A stretch of 64,000 bases of DNA from Strigops habroptila (Eukaryota; Chordata; Aves; Psittaciformes; Psittacidae): assembly GCF_004027225.2 (NCBI RefSeq), contig NC_044284.2, positions 13,992,501 through 14,056,500 of the forward strand, read 5' to 3'. The notes under the pieces were generated by a model that saw only the letters and a list, made by a program, of their open reading frames with translations, was not told the origin of the DNA and ran no database searches. This document shows, in pieces, positions 12,521 through 26,859 of this stretch. The translations under genes were made by a program, and so were the position numbers. Position 1 is the stretch's first letter. Each line of letters begins with the position of its first letter.

Positions 12521-15500
12521 TATCGAAGGTAGAGGGCATGCTGCCATGTTTTATTCTCTTTTACCACCAAGGTCTTAATTGGTATTGTACTGGTATAATT
12601 AGGAATACTATTTGACTTCTGTGAGGCAAGAGATGAGCTGGAGGTGGAATACTTCATTAGAAGCAGATGACAAAATAAGAATTATAAATGCTATTTATGT
12701 TGTAGTAGGTCATAGAAATTCTAGTTAGAGCCCAGGATATTATGGTAGAAATGCAGAACAAAGTGATGAACCATTTTAGTTCATAGTCAAAACGATAAAG
12801 TTTTAGATATTGTAAGACTAGGCAAGCAGTAATAAAAAAAGCTTTGATTTTACTGCATTGCTCTGATTTCATTATTTGAGACAGCCCTGTCCCACAGAAA
12901 CATTCTCACTGCTGTTAGAGACCAGGTTTCCTGTGTATCCGCAGAAGATTAACAGCCATCTGCATGGAGATGCTCTGTGTCTGTGCTTCTGCTGGCTCTT
13001 TAATCATTGAAGGAAGACATGTCATGTTTCCCAGGGCCAACACCCTCTTGTAACCTTTGTGGCTTTTTGCAGAGCAGACAGCATCAGTAATGCAGGAGCC
13101 TTCTCGCTACCTTGCCATTTTGCTCTGCATTTCACTGATCTGGTAGGAGCTCTTTGTTCTTAGGTGTCTGTTGTCTGGCTAGCCATGTTATTTCTTTGTT
13201 CACGTATAGTGCAGTAGTGCTCTATTTTTCAAGTATTTACATCGGTAATGTCAAGGGGAGCTCTTTCCCTGCAGCTTTAGTTTACTCTCGAGCTGAGCAG
13301 AATGAGAATCTGAGTATGATGACTTATTCAGTTCATAAAAACTCCTCAAGAATGGTAAAGTCCTTATATACTCAGCATGTTTGGCTGAATTGCAAATCTT
13401 CTCAGAGGAACTGTTGTTTCATAGGGTTACTTGTTTATTGTTTATGTTGAACTGTAAGGGAGATAGAGATACTTGGGGGATTATGCGCTCTGGGCAAATT
13501 TTCCTGAGGGAAAACCCAAGTCAGTCAAGAAAATGAGCAGAAAACATTTCTAAGATACTCTGTCTCATGGTATTTGCTGGCCCTGTTCCTTCCAGCATTT
13601 CCTTTGAAATGATCTCACCAGGTATATTCAGAAAAGTTTTATAATTTTTGGATAGGTTTTGGTTGTCTCTCTTAGTTTTGAATTGCTGGGAGGTTTCTTC
13701 CTTTTAGGTATAAACCTAAGCCACCACTTTTTCACAGCTCAGGCAACTATCATGGCCTTCTTACACTTGACACTTAGCTATTGCCTGAAAGAGAGCTTCC
13801 TTAGCTAGGGCTACAATCTGTGTTGTGCCTGAGGTCTAATTTCTGTGTATCTTGCTGGTTGCCACAGGAAACAATATTACTTTGGCAAGGAACTGTACAA
13901 AATGACCTTGTCCTAATGGGTCACGTGCAAGAAAAGAAGATGGGAACACTGAAATTGGACTTTTGAATGGCTCAAAGCTTTGAATCATTTGGTTAAAAAC
14001 AAAACAAAACCAACCTGACATAATTTAACATGGAAATTCTAGGATTATGTTTTGTAAGAATGGTGTGTTAGCCAATTTTTCCACAACCTGGCCTTATACC
14101 CAAGTCAGCTGAATTGTATTAAGAATTAGCACAGATTTAATCCACTGAATTGTTTAGCAGATAAAATCCCATGAGTGCTGCATATGTGTTTCATACAGTC
14201 TTCCTTAAAAAGAAAATACACGTCAGTGGAGACTTGACCATACACACAAAAGCCTGCTTTCACACTGCAATTCCTCAGTTATTTAATACCAAAGGGTTAG
14301 AAAACATATAATGATCTGGGGTGCAAACTTGCTAACCAGAGTGTTTTTTTCCATAAAGCAACTAAAAAATATATGAAGTGCTATTTTTTTTGTTTATGTT
14401 TACTCTAAATTTAATGTATTAATAATGAAAATGTATTTTAAAACTTGTAATCTGAATTCTTTTGAACTGGGCATTATCATGCTGGAGTTTTTGCAGCCAA
14501 GTTACAAATCCCAGAAAAATAAGGTTTGCATGGAAAGTTCTTGGCAGATCTCTCTTGGAACAGCACAAACAAAACTGCTTAACAAGGAGGCATTCATTAT
14601 TTCTGTCTTGTTACCCTCTGTTATTACAGTCACCAGCTGTAAGGTTACTGGCATCTTTGAATCTTTCTAATAAAAAGCATAGGGAGCAGTTATTCAAGGC
14701 TGGTAGTGAAGAGATATGTTGCATTTTTGAGGCTTGCTTTCTTTTTTAATAGCTATTGTGTTTTATTAAGCTGAGCTAATGCATTGTCTGCATGTTCTCA
14801 CGGCAAACAGTTTAGGAAACTAACTGAATTTCAGGAGGACAAATCTGTTGGTTTAACTTTAGTGGTCTGTGGTCCTGAAGTGTGCGATTAAACTACAGAT
14901 AGACAGTGTCACCATGTTATGAGAAGTGGAGGTTTGTCTGCTTAGCATTTATAACAACTAATTGATAAACTCTGCAAGTAATTAACAGAAGCAGAAGCTC
15001 AAGAGAGTGTTAAAGGATACATGGTTTTCTTAACTTTGCGGTGTATTCTCATCTCTTTTGGTTATGTTGAGTACCACAGTCTCGTATAAATGGTGTTTAT
15101 TAGTATTTTCACTTATTCAGTGCTTTGAAGTTCTCAGTTTTATCACACCTTGGCTGTATTTGCTGGTGTGTCTCGCTTAAAAGAGAAAACAAAACATTTT
15201 CTCTCTCATGCCATAAAACTTAATTACACACACTGAGTTTTAAATGGATCCCTTAAGACAAAAGTACTTTAATTTTATATTTTCATATTTAATAGTATAC
15301 TTCCTTACAGAGCTTTATAAGAACATTTATGAGAAAAATCCATACAGTATCCAGTGTGTGGTACAGTGCCGTCCTCTGAATGATCAGAGGAGCCAAGCCA
15401 TGTTCTGAGAATGTCTCTCCATCTCATTTTAGGTAGGTGGGAGTTTGGCTGGACTTACATGAAGGGTTGGAGTGGCAGCTGTTTCTGGACGAGTCATTTT

Positions 15501-18500
15501 TACTTCTTAGGTTTGGATTTGAGGGGATGTTTTTTAATTGGCATGCTGGTACCAGCAAGGCCTGACTTAGCTGGAATTGACCTAGGAACTCAGTTTGTCT
15601 GAACTGGGTTTCTCAGAAGTATATAAATAAAAAAGCTACCTCAGAAACCCGTAAGAAGAGCCAATGTTGGACATGGTAAGTATGTCAACTGTTAAGGCTT
15701 AGGGTAAGGTCAGTTTTAGATTTACACAGACTTGGTCCCCTCCTTGTTTACAAAATCTGTCTTCTGACTGATCCATGAGATTTTGGTGTTCCAAGATTAG
15801 GATATAGCCCAAACCCTTTTACTCCCTCACTGACTAGGGACTTTGTGCCAGAAGATAGGTATAAATAATGCTGAGACCTGCTATTCAGTCCTGTTACTTT
15901 GTCATTCTTTAATCTGTGCTTTTTTTGTCTCTGTAGGATGACTGTTAAGGAGAATTTGCCTGGAAGGACAGTTCATCTTTGCCATGAGTGAATATCCAAG
16001 TGCGAGGATGAATTTACTTTAAATATATGATCAGATTAGTTCTAATTCTTTTCATTGATGGACCAAGAAACATAAATTAGCAAATGGAATTACTAGAATT
16101 CTAAGGTATGTTTTCACTTACAGATTACATAGGTGTTTTAAGTCCTTAAAATTTGAGTAGTGGAGTGGTTCTGTAATGACTTGATATGGCATGTTTAGCT
16201 ATATTGAAGTATATTTTTAGAAAAGAAGTTCTACCACTTAGGAGGCTACTTTAGTTCATTTTTACAGATAAATGTTTAGAAAATTATTTGCTACAGAATT
16301 AAAGGGGTAGAACAGTACTTGAAATCATAATTAAATGACACAGTGATTAATTTCTGAGGCTTACAGTACAAGGTGATGCAAACCATTTGTCCAGTATGTA
16401 ATTGTTCTTCCATTGCAAGCTGCAGCATGGTAGCTTTCTGTTCATAGGTTTTACCCTGAGTTAGGTGTTGTCCATACCAGTGCAACCACCATAAACACTA
16501 TATTATGTATTACAGCTAATGGGACAGAAATATAGTCATGCTGAGACCAGATCCAGATTGCTTCTTTACCACTATTTTATTTTCAAGAGCTAATGAAAAC
16601 TGCAGCTTGCCAGGTGATAGAAAAAAACTTTGGCCTGTTGGAAATAGCTATACATTGTTTAGCAGGGAGGAACTGGCAGGAGACTTTAGCCCTGCTTTTC
16701 CAGCTGCTCAGGTTTATGGGTTTTGGAGTTTATGAAAAGGAGATTGAAGGGGGAAGAAGAGCATTAATCATAGCAAATAACCATCTTTTCACTCATTCTT
16801 TTCTATACATAAGAGAAGTAAACAGGGAAGAAACTAATCTATGGAAGGAAGTGAAATTGATGTACCTATTTTAGAGATAAGAAAAAGTAAACAACATTTT
16901 CCCTTTTGAAATGAAAGCCATCTGCTATACTTTTCTCTTAAAAAAAGTCATGGACAAATGGCCTACCTGGTGACCAGTCATTTGTATTGCATCAAAATCT
17001 TTTGGAAAAGATTTTAGCTGAAGGTGTAAGTTTTATTTTTGTAAACTAATTCACAATTCTTTTATCCTCTATTTTGCTTAGCAGTCATGTGTCCTAGGTT
17101 CGGCTGTAACAGACATCATGTACAATGTCTTTTATAGCACGTGACGAAGATCTGAAATTAATGTCAAGTATGCCAAAGGTCTGCTAAACTAATATTGGAG
17201 ACCTGCAGTATGAGTCAGTAGGAAAAAACATCCATAAGGTGTATTTTTTTTAATTAAACTGTTAAGACTGTATCGAATGCTCTGTACCCAGAGTGACGTT
17301 TAAGAAATTTAAATGTCCATTGGGCTAGAGGCCAACAGCAACAGTCACTTAGAGCAGTGGTGAAGGCTGACATAAATGAGGCTTTTGAGACCTGAATGCA
17401 GCACAGCCACCAAGCCCGCCGCTAGCAGAAAGTACAGGCACTGGAAGGATCCTCTGTTCTCTAACAGCTGCCAGTGGCTTCCAAAGGCAACAGTCACAGC
17501 TGGCAGTCTCTCAGTAGCAGGGACATCATGAATTTGGCTTCTACTTTGGCAGCACTGAGTTGGCTTTTTGTAGATACAGTTATAGCCTTTCCATGTCCTT
17601 TAATAGTTTTTGTGTGAGGGATTCAACCAGGCCAATTGAAGACTTCATGCAGAGACAGAATAGGGACCAAATGTAATTTTAGGAAGTATGAAGGTTTAAC
17701 CTAATGATTCGTATTGGCATAGGTTTTAACAAGATGACTGGTGAAAAGTCTAGTTTCTAGCAGCTCTCTTGTGTGTTTTCCAGACCCTTCATAGTACAAT
17801 GCTTTCTGCTCTCAAAACTAGAAATGCTGGTAGGAGCTTCAGAGCTGGAGAGGGAAATTTATTATCCATTTACTCAAAAGGCTTATGTTGTGAATTTTTC
17901 CTTCAGTCTGTTGCATTAATGGATTATAACTCTGTGCTTCTTCCACCCTGTAATGCAAACGCAGTGTACCAGAGCATAAACTGTTACACTTATCATTCTT
18001 GCTGATTAATTAGAAAGGTCTTCATCTCTTAGGAAGCGATATGATTGGAAAGAGGGCTTATTGAGGGGGCAGGTGGTAATACACATTGAACACTGCTCCT
18101 CTGGCAAGCTGGAACTTAATGATTCCTGGTGTCTTCTGTGGATTTTCTTTTCTTCCTTTCCCATCCTTTTGTCTGGAACCCTGGAGTGTGGGGGAGGAGG
18201 GGATATGGTTTAATTTCAGTAAGTGCATGTTTTGGGAGTGTTACCTTGTTTTTAGAATAGATACTAATCTTATATGCTGCCAAACTGCCTTATTAATTGG
18301 AACACAAATCTAAATGGAAAACTGGTAAGCAGCTTTTAAACATCATGTTTTATATCCTTTCAGAAAGAAAAATAGATTAACATGAAAGGAGGAATTTTTA
18401 ATTCTTAATTCTGCACCTCTAATTAAGTTATTTCAAGATCTATTTAATCTGTTAATCTACACCTGAATTCTCTAAGAATCTAGGTTCTGGTTTACTGCTT

Positions 18501-21500
18501 ACTGAAGTCCCTGGAAAATTTGATTGTCTTTGCAATCTTTTGATCAAATATTTGTTCTGTAAGTCTCAGCGACTTAAGAGAGGTTTTTAACTTAGTTTAA
18601 ATTATTGTCGTACCTTAAAATCATTGCTTTTAATTGGAAAAAGCTACTCTGTGTCTTGTACAAAGAAGTTGGTAATTGTATTGGCTGTAGTTTTTACAGT
18701 TGTGCTAAGGCTATAGTGATATTAAATCAGAGTCCATTGATTCTCAAAGTAAATGTTATACACAGTATTTGAGCATTTAACCACATACATTAATTATGTT
18801 CATAATTACTGCATGATTTGCCCCATGCAGTTATTTCCCTATGGACTAGTGGCATTAAATGCCAGAGCTTCAGGGCAGGGCTGCTGGGTTTTTGGTTGGT
18901 TGGTTTTTTCTTTTTTTTATTTAAAGCACTCAGTAATATGCTTTAAGAATTCTGATTTAAATTATTTTTTTAATTCCAATTTTGCCACAGATTTCTTCAG
19001 AGACTAATATTGATATTGACCATTATTTCCTTAGGGTAAGGCTCTTAAAACAAAGAGAATGCTCAGGAAGCCTGAAAATCTTAGTCTAAGACTTCTTTTA
19101 CTGATGATTTACTTTCAAAAAGCTTAGGAGTTGCTTTTTTTTGATTAAGCAAAATGAGAAAAAGTCAGCCTCATAGTAAGTACACTCCATGCAGTATCTG
19201 TACTAATCAGGGCATTTTGTATGAATATTAGCAGCATTGACTAGTTAATGGTTAGCCACCATTATTTGTTTTTAGATTATCTGGATTTTTCTTGTGTGGT
19301 TTCTTTAAAGCTGTGATTCAGAAACCAGTGGAGTCATTGACTCATGGATTCCTTCAATCAAAGAACTATTCATTAAGTATGGTTTGGGTTAGAGCTGCTG
19401 TTGACAACCTACCTCCAGATCTGCTGAGTGCCTTCAAAATCCCAAAACATTAAAGAAGCAGAAAAACATTTTGTTTCATAGCACCAGGTGGAGCAGACAC
19501 AGACACCAATCCCCAAGTAAACATGCTTTGACTTCTGCGCCTTCTGAATGGAAAGACATTGCCCCTCCCTTTCACCCAAGCAGTGGATGTTTTCTTAACT
19601 GCAATTTTAAGTATTGTGGCATGCTTTAAAAAAAAAAAAGAAGTCAGGGAATGCTTTTTATTCTTTAAGTGACATTTTCATAAACGTCACGCTCTTCATC
19701 CATTATAACATTAAAGAACTGGGATTCCTTAGTTTAGAATAATGATGCATAACATATATCTCACGCTGTTTAAAATAATTAATAGCATAGAGAAAAGCCA
19801 AAACTATTCCTCTTGATGAGACATATTCTTTTGAGGGGCTTTTTATTTTCAGATTTGTTGGTGCTGACACTTACTGCTTGAGGGAATGATGCATTCAGTG
19901 TTATTTGGATTCTGAGTCCATTCTCAGTAGTTTTGCATGCACTGGGAGCTCACTCTAAGTGGAAATTTGGACATCACATGAGGCTATTTTGGCTACAAAG
20001 GAAACTTTAAGTACAGTTTATTAATATGTTTTGGACACTTTCCCTTTGGGATGTATTTATCTGTTAATGAAATCTGTGTGGAACTTGAGAACAGATTCAT
20101 GGAGAGGTGCCCACAGGTTGTGCTCTAGTACAGGTTTTAATTAATGGGGTCACTCTGGGAGGTATTGCTGTGGAGAGCCGAGGCATATGCTACAGTCAAG
20201 CAGCTCTTTGAAATGCTTGTGATACCATCTCTGAATTAGTATGCAGAATGCCTGTTTCTTATGCGTTTAGTGTGCCTGTGAGTAGAGGGATTTCAGTCTC
20301 CTGCTTTAATCCAATCTTGTTTTATTGAATTATTTGCAAGTGATGGGAAAGGCTGGTTCATGCTTCTAATGAATGGCTGTGAGATGTTATAGAGTGAAGC
20401 GCCTGTTTTTAAATTGAGGGCCGGAATCCAACATGCCACACTTGCTTTCTGTATAATTGATATAGAAATCATGAGTGAATATGAAAAGATCTTCTTGATA
20501 TAATTTAAAATAGACCAAAAACTGGAATACCTTAGTATTAATAATTTGTGCTTGAATTGTTTTCATTATATATTTTTAATTTCAATCAATAGTTACTATC
20601 TTTGTTATTCTAACAGAAATTTGCATAAAGTTGAAATAATATGTTGCTGTACATCTATGTAGTAAATCTGTGTCAGTATATATTAGGTTTTTTGTACATG
20701 TGGGTTTGTGTGTGCATTGTTACATTTCGGTAGCTTCTCATACTTATTTTAGAAGTTATTTTGAAGAGGCACATTAATTACATAAGGACTATACTTGAAC
20801 AGGGGTTTCTAATGACAATGTGTGATACTTTCCTAGGCAGCTGTTGTACTGGGACCTATGCAGCATAAACAAGATGAGAAAACTGTAAATTATTTAGTTT
20901 TATCAACTAAATTGAATAACAATAATGCAGATGATACTTCTTGGGTTTTTTTTAACACAACCTGGAAACCTTAAGATTTTTCCATGATGACATCCTCAGA
21001 TAAATTGCCCAGAATGTGCAAAAATGACTGTCCTAATTGTTCGTGATTTTTAACAGGACTTAAACTCAACTTCATTCAATCAGCTTTAACTAAGTAGATT
21101 TTATAAGGAAGAATACCAAGACAAAACCCGTGTAGGATATCTGAGAGCATCTTGCCTGGGGACAGTTTGTACAGTCTGGTGAACTTTAAAAGTATAAAAC
21201 TTTAAGTTCAGAAATCTTACTAAAATGTCATTCGCCTCAGATCTGATGAGCAGCATCAAGAGCCAAGAGGATGGGGAATACATTCACCAAGGCTATCTAT
21301 TACATATTTCAGCATTCTAAAAAGGTTTTTGGAAGTGATTGGACTAGAATGTTTATGCTTTATTTCAGGAAAGAAAAAAAAAAAAGTAAAATATTTATTT
21401 AGTGAGCTCACAAGGCACAGTATCTGTCCAGAAGAGATTTTGGTATATGTATTCTGACTAACTCCTCCATGTAAATAAAGAATTACGTACTACATTCAGT

Positions 21501-24500
21501 GGAAGCTTGCACTCCTTTTCAGTTGTGAGCACTTACTATAAAGGATATTACAACTTTTGTTGGAAGCAAGAATGAACTATCAATAGCTGTATAGCCTCTG
21601 TAAGCTACTCAAGATGCAGATCTATTTTATCTGTTCCTCAGTCATCTCTTTTTCAGACTGATGAGTTGATGTAGTTATGTCTTGGATGGAAGTCCTTTCA
21701 TGCCTCTGAATATCTGTAAAGCCCGTTTCTAAAACTTAATATCTATCCCTCAGATAAGGGGAATGAGTGATGGGGAAACACCAAATACAAGGTGCATTCC
21801 TGTATGTGAACTGTCAGTTTATACAGAAATGTTCTCCAGACCTTTCTTACTATTTTGTACCATGTAACTCTGTTTTTTCTGACTGCTGTTACACAGTGAA
21901 CTGATGCTTTAACAAAGTTATTCCTATTAATCCTCGCATCTTTCTTCTGAATAGTACAGGCCAATTCAGAGCTTATCATTTGATACTCAATGTCAAGATA
22001 TCTGTCTGTGTACCTACGTTTGCATTTGTCTGTCTGAATTTTACCTGTCATCGTAACCAAATCCTCTAAAGCTCCTGCAAAGCTCTTTTCTTGCCCCTTG
22101 TGTTAAGAATCGGAGATCTCATTGCTGGCTAATTTCTCACTTTCTTGATCTTTAGGTTGCCGTATCAATCTGCAAAATGGTACCAAGTTTTGCAGAATTC
22201 ACTGGTGACTTCCCTCCCTCCATCATGGGGCCCCCTATTTATGAGCAACGTAATACTTGTATTTTCAAAGTGATTATAAAGAGGAAAAAAACCCCAAATA
22301 AATCAGTTCCTAATCAGAAAGTGTTGATGAGTAACAAAATAGTGTTCTCATGAAACAAATACAGGGTAGGGCAAAAACTGAAAGTCATGCATCCATAAGT
22401 GAATCACGGAATACACCCACTGACTACAATTATTCCTTCCACACAAATGCCTATGCTAGACTTCTGCATTTTGCAGCTCAGAACAGCAGGAATATGTACT
22501 ATGAGCAAAAATGCTAAGTTGCTGTATTAGACTATGGACAGTATTATTTAATCTTAAGACCTTGAATATATCTGTGTAATCAAACTATGCAAACTGTTCT
22601 CTCATGGCAGGTGAGGGCAGAATGGTAGCTCCCAACAAAACAACAGCATTCTTACCATTACAGAAAGGTACTTTCTTTAGATTCAGTTGTGTCCATTAGG
22701 TTAGTATTTTTGTCACAGAAACCTACTATTAGGAAAAAAACCCACCACCACCACCAACACCAAAAAACCCAATAAAATGCAACAGAAAAAGCTGATACAT
22801 AAGGATGTTTGCATTTTGGTATACAGACTTACAGAGTAGGAAGCCTCTCATATCATATTGAATATTGTTGAAATACTGGTCTTTATTTAGCAAACGATGT
22901 TTTGAATTCCAGGAAATGACCTTGTAAAAATGGAAGTTAAGGAAAGGAAATCTGCCTGTGTTAGAAACACTCTGGGAGGGAAAATGAAGAACAGAAAGTC
23001 AGTGCAAACAAAGGAGAATGACAGAGGCTGAATCGGAGAAAGGTGGGGATTTTATCAGAGAATGAGGAATTTATGGAATGTGGGTGAAAGATGCCTGACA
23101 GTTTTTCAGGTCTAGAAATGCCTTCTTAATCTTTCCAGAAGCTCAACAGTCTCTTCTGATTGTACCAGTTAATTAAAAATCCCACACAGACAAGAAACCT
23201 CCATTTGCACTAATTTTGCTTGCTACTGTGGTAATCTACTACAGAGGAATCCAGCATACTTTAAGGTAGACGACGCTGCAAGTGTGACAGGTCTTGAATG
23301 TTACAGAATGGTGTGGCCAGCTGCTCAAAAGCCCCCAGCTTTGTGAGTGTTTCTGTTTTAACCCATTCCCTCTGGCTCCTATGTCTGTTCCTCTGGACTG
23401 CTGTTAAACTGTGTTGCCAACGGGGCTGCTAGTATTTATGGATTTTCTCTTTTAGCAGGAAGTGGTGGTGGTGGTGACCAGCAAAAGTAAGGAGCCAGAA
23501 AGAAAATGGAACTCCCCATCTACGTGGATGCTTTCAGGCTAGCAGGATCAGTGTTGGAGTAGGAGGGAGGCAAGATACAATCTGTTTTGGAGTATCTGGA
23601 AGTACATCAACCCAGACAGATGCCAGCAAGGTATCTTTCCCATGCTCCAAATCATTTATGGTCATAGGGTGTGCTCTGGGAATACTCTGGTCTTCCTGCT
23701 TGTGCTTAAAAATCAGTAACCTGCAAATGGTGCAAACACAGGGCTACCACCTCAGGGTCCTGCTGTTGCAAGGGAGTATCTTGGACAGTATCTGGTAATG
23801 TGAGCCCTTGGGGAAGACAGGGAGTAGCAGTGACCACCCTGTTCACAATGGCCAAGCAGCTAAAACCACCAACCTTTTCAGTGGACATAGATCCAAGCCT
23901 TAGTATGGTTTTTCCATGAGCTTGGTTTGCCTGGGCCAGTGGCACTGGTGCACTGTCACACATCTAGGCTGTCTTGCTGAGTCCAAGATGAAGTGAAGTC
24001 TGAAAGTCTGTTTTGCCCTACCCTGAAATGTGATGATTTCTGGTGTTCTCATGCATTGTGATGTAGTGTAAAAAGTTGTGTTTATTATTGAAAAAAACCC
24101 GATTTGTAGTATATGAAAAGGGCTTTCCTCATGTCCTTCCAAGTGTTTTAAGTGGGTCAAGGCACACGCTGGGCATTCATCTGGCATGCCTTACACCTCC
24201 ATCACGTGCAGTAATTTGTGTACATACCGCAACTCGGGCTCTAACGACGGCAGCGCTGGGCCACCCCGCCCCGCAACCCCGAAGAGGGTCAACAACCGCC
24301 CGCTCAGTCCCCCCCCACCGAACCCGAGCTCGGCAGTGACACCTCCCGGCCATGCGGCTTTCCCCTCCCAGGCCGAGTGCGCAGGCCCGGCCGCCAGGGC
24401 CTGGCAACCCGCGGAGCGGGCTGTGAGGCTGCGGCCGGCCGCGGGGGGTTCGGCTCCTGGCGCGGCCGCTGGTGACGGCAGCTTGCTCCGCGCCGTGCGG

Positions 24501-24645
24501 GCGGGAGCCCCCACCCCTTGTTGTACTTCCTCTCCGCTCGCCCGGCGCCCCGTCTCCGGCGCGCTCTCCCGGCGCTCTCCGGCGGCGGAGCGGTGGCGGC
24601 TCCCAGCTTCGTCCAGCCGCTTGCCCGGCGTTGCCTGCGTGGGGC

Positions 24646-24657
24646 CGCCGCCATTTT
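24646..24657 (-). promoter_or_regulatory. DDX59: YY1-type element
   Basis: GCCGCCATTTTG is the reverse complement of CAAAATGGCGGC, the YY1 core motif. It lies in the DDX59 CpG island just ahead of the inferred exon 1 donor. Binding is inferred. Confidence 0.6.
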
Positions 24658-24659
24658 GT

Positions 24660-24762
24660 GAAGAAAGGCGGCAGCGGCGGGGCCGCGGCCGGTCGGTAGC
24701 GGTCGGTGCGGTGCCGTCCCTCCGCCGCCTCCGGGGAGGAGGAGGAGCAGGAGCAGGAGCAG
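24660..24762 (+). other. DDX59: DDX59 non-coding exon 1 (5' end approximate)
   Basis: The first good donor in the CpG island is GAGCAG|GTGAGG, with the exon ending at 24762. DDX59 has its start codon in exon 2 (38-39 bases inside no earlier ATG frame is needed), so this exon would be 5'UTR only. The donor is clear; the transcription start is not visible and the 5' limit is an estimate from the YY1 element. Confidence 0.5.
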
Positions 24763-26026
24763 GTGAGGTCGGGCTCCGGCTCCGCCTCCGCCTCGCAGCA
24801 GTGCGGTGGGGAGGCTTTCGGTAGGAGCGGCCTGTGCCGCGGGGTGGGTATCTGCGGGCAGGCACAGGAAGAGACCGGGACTTTCTGGCGCGGTGGCGCT
24901 GGCGGCGGGACAGGACTCTACCGGGAGTCCCTTAGGGGCGCATCCCTTCTCGTCAGCCTCTCACTCCTCGTGTGCTCTCCTCGCTTGAAAGGCTGCTGAG
25001 TTCATGAAGAGGTTTGTTGTGGGAAGTTCTCATTAGCTGCGAAAAATAAGTGGTGAGGTCTGGTTTGGTGCAGTAGCGATGGGAGCAGCCTCCGTGCGGG
25101 CACCGCGGGTCTGTCCCTATTCCTCAGAGCTCATCTGCTCAGGCTTCATCGCTCTGGGTTGCTTCGAGTCACGCAGGAAAAAAGCTGTCTGTGAGCATAG
25201 AGGTAGCTTTGTGCATATTTAGAAAGCTGATGTGAAAAGAAATTGACGGAGGCTGATACGGTACGATTAATTCACAATAAAATTAGGATAGTTTGTGTAT
25301 TTTATTTACTGATTGTACCATAGCAAACGATTGGTGAGAACATTTGGCGCTGAAAGTTTCAGAATATGAAAGTTACGGTTATTTATGGACACTTATTTCA
25401 GCTTCCTTTTGCTACAGTAGAGCTTTGGCAAATTGACCGTGTAGGTCTTTGCTCTTTGACACCCTGAACAAACAGCTGGATTGTAAACAGATCCCAATTT
25501 ACAGCCTTTTTAAATTCGAGTGGGCTTTTAAAAGGACAACAGAAGGAGAGGTCTTGGGTGGGTCCTGTACTAAATTTGCCGTACTTTTCAAAACCTGTGG
25601 TTTGGTTGGTTTGTGGGTTTTTTTCATAGCTTAAGAGAATGCATGTTTTGCCTCTGTCTCCTCTTAGAAACAGTTAAACTGTTCAGAGATTTAAATATGA
25701 CAGACTCTCAGAATGGATACATTTTCAAACTGACCATGAAAATCAAAGTTTTTGTTTAACTGCAAATGTCTAGTGCTGAAAACTAAATGTAGGTGGATCT
25801 CTGTGGTGTTCTGTGCCTCTGCTATTATTTTAAATTATTTCTTTACATTGCATCAACGTAGTAAAGACCAAGATCAATTTTAACCAAGGTGGTTTCTAGA
25901 TCTTTTCAGCAATTGAGAGTTGGTTTCTAGGTTTGCAAATATGTTTCACAGACTTTTTTTGTGGTAACAATAAAACACACCTTTCTCAATGGTAATAGTT
26001 TTTAACTGTAACAATTTTCTTTCTAG
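24763..26026 (+). other. DDX59: DDX59 intron 1
   Basis: It starts GTGAGG and ends TTTCTTTCTAG. The first part is still CpG-rich and the rest is AT-rich. A T/G-rich low-complexity tract lies at about 25598-25625. No coding exon is seen. Confidence 0.6.
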
Positions 26027-26037
26027 TGTACTGAAGC

Positions 26038-26859
26038 ATGTTTTTACCAAGATCTGTTAAAGTCAAGAGGACTGCTGATGAGCACAGAAGTTGTACAGCT
26101 GCTAAGAAAAATAAATTGTCTTCTGGAGGATCTTTGCTAGAGGAAACCACCAAGTTCGAAGACTGTAAGTCAGTTAGAACAGAAACTTCTGCTTCAAGAT
26201 GCGATTTGAAGGAAGTTGTACAAGAACACACAGAACCTGTAGCTGCAGACCCTGGTGTTGCTAATACAGCTTTGGGAAAGGACAGCCAAAATACTGATGA
26301 AGGCAGCTCTTTGGAAGAACCCATAAAATCCTTCAGCAAATCCCAGCGTTGGGCAGAACCTGGAGAACCTGTATGTGTTGTGTGTGGTCGCTATGGAGAG
26401 TATATCTGCGATAAAACAGATGAAGATGTTTGTAGCCTGGAATGTAAAGCCAAACACCTTCTACAAACTCAAGAAAAGGAAAACAAGCTAAAATCTGATC
26501 AACTCACCAAAGGAGAATCGCAAACAGAAGCTCACCTGCCTAATACACCTTATTTCTACAAAGATCATTCGTTTATTTCAGGTTTGCAAGATGAGCAGAT
26601 TGAGAACCTTAAACTGCAGCTAGGTATTGCTGTGCAGGGCCAGCAAGTTCCAAGACCTATTTTAGAGTTTCAACACTGTGGTTTTCCTGAAATTTTAAAC
26701 CACAATTTAAAGAGTTCTGGCTATGAAGTCCCAACTCCTATCCAAATGCAAATGATCCCTGTTGGACTGTTAGGGAGGGATATTGTTGCTAGCGCAGACA
26801 CAGGTTCCGGAAAAACAGCAGCCTTCCTGCTCCCTGTTATTATGAAGGTGTTGAAAGAG
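26038..26859 (+). CDS. DDX59: DDX59 coding exon 2 (aa 1-274)
   Basis: The acceptor TTTCTTTCTAG ends at 26026 and the ATG follows 11 bases later. The exon encodes a charged, low-complexity N-terminus, the zinc-HIT-like finger ([12 protein letters not shown], then [11 protein letters not shown]), the Q motif and Walker A. It ends TTGAAAGAG|GTAATG, phase 0. Confidence 0.95.

Larger units (their letters stand above)
5561..24190. other. Intergenic region between the CAMSAP2 and DDX59 promoters
   Basis: About 18.6 kb of AT-rich DNA separates two divergent CpG-island promoters. I looked for coding exons, recognisable repeats and RNA genes and found none I can support. Open frames are short (up to about 105 codons), on both strands, with no recognisable domain. 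Notable items are a perfect 14-bp hairpin at 7292-7325, a pyrimidine-rich tract at about 8167-8225, a 44-bp tandem duplication at 12432-12520, and CCA/CAC-type and GGT-type short repeats near 22740-22760 and 23463-23478. It may hold enhancers or a lncRNA, which single-sequence reading cannot show. Confidence 0.6.
24191..25000 (+). promoter_or_regulatory. DDX59: CpG island promoter of DDX59
   Basis: This CpG-rich block is flanked by AT-rich DNA and lies directly upstream of the DDX59 coding exons. It contains a GCCGCCATTTTG element (about 24646-24657), the reverse complement of the YY1 consensus. Such sites sit close to the transcription start of many TATA-less genes, so the start is probably near 24.6-24.7 kb. 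A GAG/CAG-rich purine stretch at about 24733-24762 ends at a consensus splice donor. Confidence 0.85.

Noticed and set aside
23706..24187. Minus-strand open frames of 85 and 95 codons before the DDX59 promoter
   Set aside because: Overlapping in different frames, no domain, no splice context.
24186..24865. Open frames of 212 and 224 codons on opposite strands
   Set aside because: GC-rich promoter artefact of the DDX59 CpG island; no recognisable protein.
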